From Clostridium sp. AT4 (GTDB taxonomy: Bacteria; Bacillota; Clostridia; Lachnospirales; Lachnospiraceae): a stretch of 64,000 nt of DNA. Below are positions 59,590 to 64,000 of the stretch, piece by piece. The DNA is taken from assembly GCF_001517625.2 (NCBI RefSeq), contig NZ_LN999827.1, forward strand, positions 453,348-517,347, written 5' to 3'. The notes under the pieces are model-generated. The model did not search any database. It saw nothing but the letters and a program-made list of their open reading frames with translations, and had not been told where the DNA came from. The position numbers and the translations under genes were made by a program. Position 1 is the first letter of the stretch, and every line of letters begins with the position of its first letter.

Positions 59590-59627
59590 TTGACTTTTTG
59601 CAGTTAACGCTTACTATAGTACTATAG
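59590..59627 (+). promoter_or_regulatory. Promoter of murG with palindrome at the -10
   Basis: TTGACT (59590-59595), 16-base spacer, TACTAT (59612-59617). A perfect 14-bp palindrome CTATAGTACTATAG (59614-59627) overlaps and follows the -10 box and could be an operator or a strand-symmetric promoter element. Confidence 0.6.
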
Positions 59628-59676
59628 CACCTCTGTTTTGCCGTGCTGTTACAGATACTCATTCAGGAGGTCAATT

Positions 59677-60747
59677 ATGAAAAAAATCATTCTGACCGGC
59701 GGCGGCACTGCCGGCCATGTCACTCCAAACCTGGCCCTGCTTCCATCTCTTAAGGAAGCCGGATACGAGATCCGCTATATCGGTTCTTATCAGGGAATCG
59801 AGCGAAAACTTATTGAAAATGCAGGCATTCCTTATGACGGAATCTCCTCCGGTAAGCTGCGCCGGTATTTTGACCTGAAAAATTTTTCAGATCCCTTCCG
59901 TGTGATCAAGGGCTATGCCGAGGCAAAACGCCTCTTAAAACGCTATAAGCCGGATGTTGTATTTTCAAAAGGCGGATTTGTAGCCGTTCCGGTTGTACTG
60001 GCCGCGAAACACTATAAAATCCCCACCATTATCCATGAATCTGATATGACGCCGGGACTGGCAAATAAAATCTGCATCCCCTCTGCCGCAAGGGTTTGCT
60101 GCAATTTTCCCGAAACTATGAAATATCTTCCCGCCGACAAGGCAGTTCTCACCGGCTCTCCCATCCGCGCAGAGCTTTTAAAGGGAGAACGGACTTCCGG
60201 ACTGGCTTATGCGCACTTAAAAGAAGAGAAACCAGTCCTGCTGATCATAGGAGGCAGTCTTGGGTCTGTGGCTGTCAACACCGCTGTGCGCCGTATACTG
60301 CCCCGTCTTCTGCCCTCTTTCCAGATCATACATATCTGCGGTAAGGGCAATCTGGATGAATCTCTCATCGGCACCGAGGGATATGTGCAGTATGAGTATG
60401 TAGACGCTCCGTTAAAACACCTCTTTGCAGCGGCAGATATCGTTATTTCCAGAGCCGGAGCCAACTCCATCTGCGAGCTTTTAGCCCTCCGCAAGCCCAA
60501 TCTGCTGATCCCGCTGTCCGCAGCTGCCAGCCGGGGCGATCAGATCTTAAATGCGAATTCCTTTGCAAAACAGGGCTTCAGCAAAGTCTTAGAGGAGGAA
60601 GCCATCACAGATGACCGTCTCTGTGAGGCAGTGAATGAGCTCTATGCCAATCGTTCCTCCTATATCAGCGCTATGGAAACAAGTAAGTTAAACCATGCAG
60701 TGGAAACCATCATGACGCTGATCAATGAATGTTCCGCAGGGAAATAG
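59677..60747 (+). CDS. murG: UDP-GlcNAc:undecaprenyl-PP-MurNAc-pentapeptide GlcNAc transferase
   Basis: A 356-residue GT28 glycosyltransferase that makes lipid II from lipid I at the inner face of the membrane. Motifs: [14 protein letters not shown] near residue 7, [15 protein letters not shown] near 100, the donor-domain GGSLGS near 190 and [23 protein letters not shown] near 265. ATG at 59677 follows AGGAGG. It is outside any division/cell-wall cluster, standing alone and convergent with the sigma-factor gene, so this may be the stand-alone MurG copy found in several Clostridia. Confidence 0.93.
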   Translation: MKKIILTGGGTAGHVTPNLALLPSLKEAGYEIRYIGSYQGIERKLIENAGIPYDGISSGKLRRYFDLKNFSDPFRVIKGYAEAKRLLKRYKPDVVFSKGGFVAVPVVLAAKHYKIPTIIHESDMTPGLANKICIPSAARVCCNFPETMKYLPADKAVLTGSPIRAELLKGERTSGLAYAHLKEEKPVLLIIGGSLGSVAVNTAVRRILPRLLPSFQIIHICGKGNLDESLIGTEGYVQYEYVDAPLKHLFAAADIVISRAGANSICELLALRKPNLLIPLSAAASRGDQILNANSFAKQGFSKVLEEEAITDDRLCEAVNELYANRSSYISAMETSKLNHAVETIMTLINECSAGK

Positions 60748-60753
60748 TCGCTT

Positions 60754-61302
60754 CTACGGCCACATTTCATTTCTGAGAAGGGTTTCCATATGCTTTCTGA
60801 TACGGCTCACTCTGGAGTAACAGGCCTTTTCTGAAATATTCAGGATCTGGCATACCTCCTCTGTGGGCCTTCCCTGTATCAGTTTTAAATTTGCCACCTT
60901 CTGCCAGTTATCAGGCATATTCTCAATTGCATCCAGTATGGCGATACATCGCTCTTTACTGGCTACATACTCCGGAATACTCTGCTTTCTATTCTGTATC
61001 CTGAAGTCTTCCATTATAAAATCATCATTATCTACATCCTCACAGGTTCTGTTTTCAAGCCTTCTGCGGTAATCTACACAACGGCTTTTCACAATCCGGC
61101 CAAGAAGTATCCTCTTGCCCGTTTCTGTCTGCTCCAGAGAATAATCATACTGGGCATAGGAAACAAATGTATCCTGAACGATGTCGTCTATATAATCTAC
61201 AGGAATATTATATCCATAGGCAAGTCTGCGGACGGTACCTTCATACTCCTGGTACATCTGCTCAAACCGCCTTCTGGCTTTTTCATCCATCTTCTTAATC
61301 AT
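60754..61302 (-). CDS. ECF-type RNA polymerase sigma factor
   Basis: A 182-residue sigma-70-family protein. Region 2 is seen as FEQMYQEYEGTVRRLAYGYNIPVDYIDDIVQDTFVSYAQYDYS (residues 14-56), and region 4 as AIENMPDNWQKVANLKLIQGRPTEEVCQILNISEKACYSRVSRIRKHM near the C-terminus. Only regions 2 and 4 are present, as in ECF sigma factors. Its start overlaps the HIT gene stop (ATGA), and it converges on murG with only 6 bases between stops. No anti-sigma factor gene is adjacent, so its control is not evident. Confidence 0.85.
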   Translation of the reverse strand: MIKKMDEKARRRFEQMYQEYEGTVRRLAYGYNIPVDYIDDIVQDTFVSYAQYDYSLEQTETGKRILLGRIVKSRCVDYRRRLENRTCEDVDNDDFIMEDFRIQNRKQSIPEYVASKERCIAILDAIENMPDNWQKVANLKLIQGRPTEEVCQILNISEKACYSRVSRIRKHMETLLRNEMWP

Positions 61303-61727
61303 TCCTGCTTTCGAAAACTGCCTTTTATTTTTTCTGCCAGCTCTGTAAGATCATCTCCGGAAACAGCTCCGGGTGTCCAGCTGACTATATTGGGTCCCCC
61401 CTCATAGCGGGGGATCACATGCATATGAAAATGCATCACGGTCTGTCCGGCTGCCTCTCCATTATTCTGAACCAGGTTAAAACCTGCACAGCCTAATCCT
61501 TCTTTCATCGCTGCGCCGACCTTTGCTCCTATAGCAAGCACTTTCGCAGCTGTTTTCTCATCCAGTGCGCATACATCCGCAAAATGATTCTTGGGCAGAA
61601 TCAGGGCATGGCCTCTGGTCGCCGGTCCCAGATCCAGAATAACCCGAAACATATCATCTTCATATACTGTTGCGGACGGTATCTCTCCGTTTGCAATTTT
61701 GCAGAAAATACACTTATCGTCTGTCAT
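61299..61727 (-). CDS. HIT-family nucleotide hydrolase/transferase
   Basis: A 142-residue histidine-triad protein. The zinc-like motif CIFCKIANGEIPSATVYED opens the protein and the catalytic triad HFHMHVIPRYEGG is near residue 100. Such proteins hydrolyse nucleoside phosphoramidates or dinucleotides. ATG at 61727 follows GGAGG. It is co-transcribed with the sigma factor through a 4-base overlap. The physiological substrate is unknown. Confidence 0.93.
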   Translation of the reverse strand: MTDDKCIFCKIANGEIPSATVYEDDMFRVILDLGPATRGHALILPKNHFADVCALDEKTAAKVLAIGAKVGAAMKEGLGCAGFNLVQNNGEAAGQTVMHFHMHVIPRYEGGPNIVSWTPGAVSGDDLTELAEKIKGSFRKQE

Positions 61728-61779
61728 TTTGACATTCCTCCCTCCTGCGGCCCGAACCGCTTTTCATACCATACGATAA

Positions 61780-61840
61780 AAGCATATCCGGAATGATTAT
61801 CCATTTTCAATGTCGTTTACAATCATTTCCAGATATGCTT
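61780..61840. repeat. Long inverted repeat upstream of the HIT gene
   Basis: Arms 61780-61798 and 61821-61840 are complementary in about 17 of 19 positions with one inserted base (AAGCATATCCGG / CC-AGATATGCTT). On the minus strand it ends in TTTTATCG. It may be the terminator of the truncated esterase gene or a structured leader of the HIT transcript; it starts just below the -10 box at 61842. Confidence 0.6.
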
Positions 61841-61841
61841 A

Positions 61842-61870
61842 ATATTAACATAACTTTAATCTCTTGTTAA
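61842..61870 (-). promoter_or_regulatory. Possible promoter of the HIT-sigma pair
   Basis: Minus strand TTAACA (61870-61865), 17-base spacer, TAATAT (61847-61842). The transcript would start in the inverted repeat. Confidence 0.5.
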
Positions 61871-61937
61871 GTGGGTTGCATTCCCAATATGGAAAATTCT
61901 CCCCATCCCCTGTAAAAATCGCCCAATTAAGGAAGAA

Positions 61938-62954
61938 TTATGTAAATTTTTCACAGTACAAATTTACCGTCATTTGGATTGCCTCTGCTCTGGTTACAAC
62001 TCGGTTCATATCCTGGCAGGTATCTTTGATCCATCCCAGTTTTTCTGCCTCCCGGATGCATTCCAGACTTCCAATCCTTCTCTGCTGTTTGGGGCGGAAT
62101 GCCCTGACAGTAAAGCTTATGAGTTCTCCCAGTGTCAGCGGATCATCCGGACGGAAGCGATCATCCGGTGTAGTCTCTGGATCAATAAGGTTTTCATCCC
62201 AGGCCGCCTGAATCTGCTCCGCATCATACTCATAACGGCTTAAGTCACAATACTCACCCTGCCAGGGGCGTCTGAGCGTTGGTTTCACTGCTTTCAGGAA
62301 CAGAAATACAAACTGCGCCCGTGGCATTTCCTCCAAGGGATGGAGATATCGCACGCAGGGGTCTAAAAGACCGTATTTCATCGCCTGCTTGAGCATTTCC
62401 ACATCCTTTTTGGTCAGGCTGCGGCAGTCCTCATAGGGGAGCTCCGGCAGATCCATGCTCAGATTAGGCCGCTCCTCGATCCTGCTGCTTTCTGCCTGTC
62501 CCTGAGGACGAAGGGACAGATCCGGTTCCCAGCCACCAGAAACGGTATGGTTCATATGACTGCACAGCGGCTCAATTCTCAGCCTCCGTATTTCTTTTAC
62601 CATCATATCGGCCAGAAGAGCTCCGCCGTAATCATTTACATGGGTGGTATCATTAAAATAATTCTGGCAGGTCTCCGGCCCCATGGAACAGAATGCTTCA
62701 AAAGTCAGGCTGTGAAGGTCAATCACAGGAACGTTCATCTCCTGCCCCACACGTCGGATACTGTCTGCATGAGCCTCCAGCAGATCATACCAGCCCTTTT
62801 CGTCCCGAACCGGAATCCGGCTCATAGGGGTAACAAGCACCAGTACAGCGCCCAGCCTCCTGGTTTCCATTACATAGCGGCGAACATTGGACGCAAACTG
62901 ATCATAGGCCTTTAAATTCCTGCGCTTCTGGTCATTTTTCCGTAGCATTTTCAA
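61938..62954 (-). pseudogene. 5'-truncated SGNH esterase (rhamnogalacturonan acetylesterase-like) with SLH-like repeats
   Basis: 338 codons remain. Residues 1-125 are the C-terminal half of an SGNH hydrolase: a changed block III (RKNDQK where family members have GHNDQK), LVLVTPMSR, and block V with catalytic Asp/His (FNDTTHVNDYGG). The N-terminal block with the GDS nucleophile is missing, and only 56 bases separate the first ATG from the GH112 stop, so the 5' part appears deleted. Residues 170-338 hold three SLH-like repeats (for example FRPDDPLTLGELISFTVRAF and VVTRAEAIQM), a surface-anchoring module. No ribosome site precedes the ATG. It is probably inactive as an esterase. Confidence 0.7.
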
Positions 62955-63010
62955 AGCATTGATCTGTAAATCTGTACTCTGCCATCTCTTTTACCTGCGC
63001 TTTTTTATGA

Positions 63011-64000
63011 TTATATTTCTATCATACAGCTGCCGCAGGGCTCCAGATCCACTTCCTTTACGGCACCGCCCAGGGTGATCTTCAAGTGCTGAGGCCGATC
63101 AGAATTATTGACTGCCACTGCCTTTCCTGAACAGTGGAAATAGGCTGCTTCACAATATATGTTATCTCCCAGCTGCGCTTTTTCCTCTTCCTTTCCCGCT
63201 GCCTTTAAGAGCAGTTCCAGAAGAAAACGGCTGTTTTCAACGCTGTATGTAAAATGTGACAGGTAAATGCCGCAGCCCTTTCCATAAGGGTGATAGGTCA
63301 GCTTAGGGCTATGTACCTCTTCTCCAATCGGGCTGTAGGCCACATCCTCCGCCAACACCTGTACATTAAAATCTGTAAGATAAATACCTTCCGTTCCTTT
63401 CAGGCTTCCTGCAATCGAATCAAGCTCTTTTTTGCTGAATACACTGTCATCTCCAAAGAATTTCTCTGCCTTTTTATAAGAAATCCGCCCATGACAGCAC
63501 CGTTCGCCCGTATCCTGATCTACGCCCAGCACATCTGCAAGACGGAAATTCGTCATATATCCTTTTATCATAGAAGGCTGGCATACTCCCAGGATACATC
63601 CGCCCTCCTCTGCATAGCTTCTGAGTTTTTCCAGTACCCGGCTGTCGTTCCACTGCTCTCCGCCGCTCCATGCGCTTCCTGCAAAGCCTGCATTGATAAT
63701 TACATCATAGTCAGAAAGCTCCTGCTCCCTTATATCCTCAAAATCAATGTAATCCACCTTTACCGGCCAGCCGGACAATGCCTCATTGATATGTATCAGA
63801 TCATTCTGCCAGGTCTCATGGAAATGGCCGGAAAGTGTCCAGGAGCGTGTTTTTCCCCAGGCAGTCAGCACTCCCACATGAAGGCGCAGAAGCTGGGGCT
63901 CTCCCTCCTCATGAAGAGCCTTTATGGCTCTGAATTCATCTGCAGTCCGGCTGATATATTCCACAAAATCAGGATAATCCTCTAACAGATGCAGGTACCC
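63011..64000 (-). CDS. GH112 1,3-beta-galactosyl-N-acetylhexosamine phosphorylase, partial
   Basis: The last 330 codons of a long enzyme; the reading frame stays open to the right edge, so the GTG at 63964 is internal. The stretch LRLHVGVLTAWGKTRSWTLSGHFHE followed by YIDFEDI matches the central region of lacto-N-biose/galacto-N-biose phosphorylases, which split Gal-beta-1,3-GlcNAc or GalNAc with phosphate into galactose-1-phosphate and HexNAc. The C-terminal part includes a glutaminase-like fold (SYAEEGGCILGVCQPSM) and a final beta domain. Use of host mucin or milk-type glycans is inferred. Confidence 0.85.
   Translation of the reverse strand, partial: GYLHLLEDYPDFVEYISRTADEFRAIKALHEEGEPQLLRLHVGVLTAWGKTRSWTLSGHFHETWQNDLIHINEALSGWPVKVDYIDFEDIREQELSDYDVIINAGFAGSAWSGGEQWNDSRVLEKLRSYAEEGGCILGVCQPSMIKGYMTNFRLADVLGVDQDTGERCCHGRISYKKAEKFFGDDSVFSKKELDSIAGSLKGTEGIYLTDFNVQVLAEDVAYSPIGEEVHSPKLTYHPYGKGCGIYLSHFTYSVENSRFLLELLLKAAGKEEEKAQLGDNIYCEAAYFHCSGKAVAVNNSDRPQHLKITLGGAVKEVDLEPCGSCMIEI

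Noticed and set aside
1-64000. Phage, CRISPR, toxin-antitoxin or restriction genes
   Set aside because: Looked for and not seen; regulators and small proteins present fit metabolic operons.

Overview
The window looks like chromosomal DNA of an anaerobic, low-to-moderate GC Firmicute, most likely a gut Lachnospiraceae (Blautia / Clostridium cluster XIVa type). This is inferred from strong AGGAGG ribosome sites, frequent GTG/TTG starts, the HemZ, anaerobic sulfatase-maturase and GH112 genes, a RelA-MBL-HemZ-HisS-AspS cluster, BMP-family nucleoside transport and pectin-use genes. No rRNA, tRNA, CRISPR array or intact transposon was seen. No organism name can be proved from the sequence alone.

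Layout. 1-5006 (-): nucleoside ABC importer of the BMP/NupNOPQ type, cut by the left edge, with a divergent uridine phosphorylase (5185-5958). 5959-6501: a decayed IS200/IS605 element. 6502-9150 (-): a P2-type cation ATPase behind a yybP-ykoY (Mn2+) riboswitch. 9473-13051 (-): ribokinase-family kinase, ECF substrate-binding component, anaerobic sulfatase maturase and purine nucleoside phosphorylase. 13196-19431 (-): sugar operon with a large glycosidase-like protein, binding protein, two permeases and an AraC regulator. 19666-22285 (-): RpiB, chorismate synthase and a lactonase-family propeller. 22514-28121 (+): XRE-cupin regulator and polyamine importer PotABCD with a second, tandem PotD. 28275-29244 (+): DtxR-family regulator overlapping a nitroreductase. 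29403-31973 (-): soft-metal ATPase, separate HMA metallochaperone and ArsR/CadC-type regulator. 32146-39880 (-): AspS, HisS, HemZ, MBL hydrolase and RelA/SpoT. 40078-44195 (-): heterodimeric ABC exporter with a MarR regulator. 44367-53428: apt, then a divergent pectin locus (LacI regulator, GH28, ABC importer and a small unknown protein on -; GH105 and a DeoR regulator on +). 53656-54309 (+): transaldolase. 54378-58647 (-): PstSCAB-PhoU. 58854-61727: small zinc-ribbon membrane protein, small unknown protein, MurG, ECF sigma factor and HIT protein. 61938-64000 (-): a 5'-truncated SGNH esterase fused to SLH-like repeats, and a GH112 phosphorylase cut by the right edge.

How it works together. 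Nucleoside import, uridine and purine nucleoside phosphorolysis, a ribokinase-like kinase, Apt and RpiB make a nucleoside/pentose salvage theme. Two carbohydrate ABC operons, GH28/GH105 and GH112 show use of plant pectin and host-type galactosyl-HexNAc glycans. Sugar products could enter the pentose phosphate pathway through the transaldolase and RpiB. Regulation is readable at many promoters, where near-consensus -35/-10 boxes carry inverted or direct repeats that suit the adjacent regulator (XRE-cupin, CadC-type, MarR, LacI, DeoR, PhoP).

No obvious defence system or wholly new machine was found. The most useful leads are the riboswitch-controlled ATPase, the TGCGTT repeat cluster between the DeoR gene and the transaldolase, the unknown 100-residue protein inside the pectin importer operon, the direct repeats at the nucleoside importer promoter, and the SGNH-SLH remnant.
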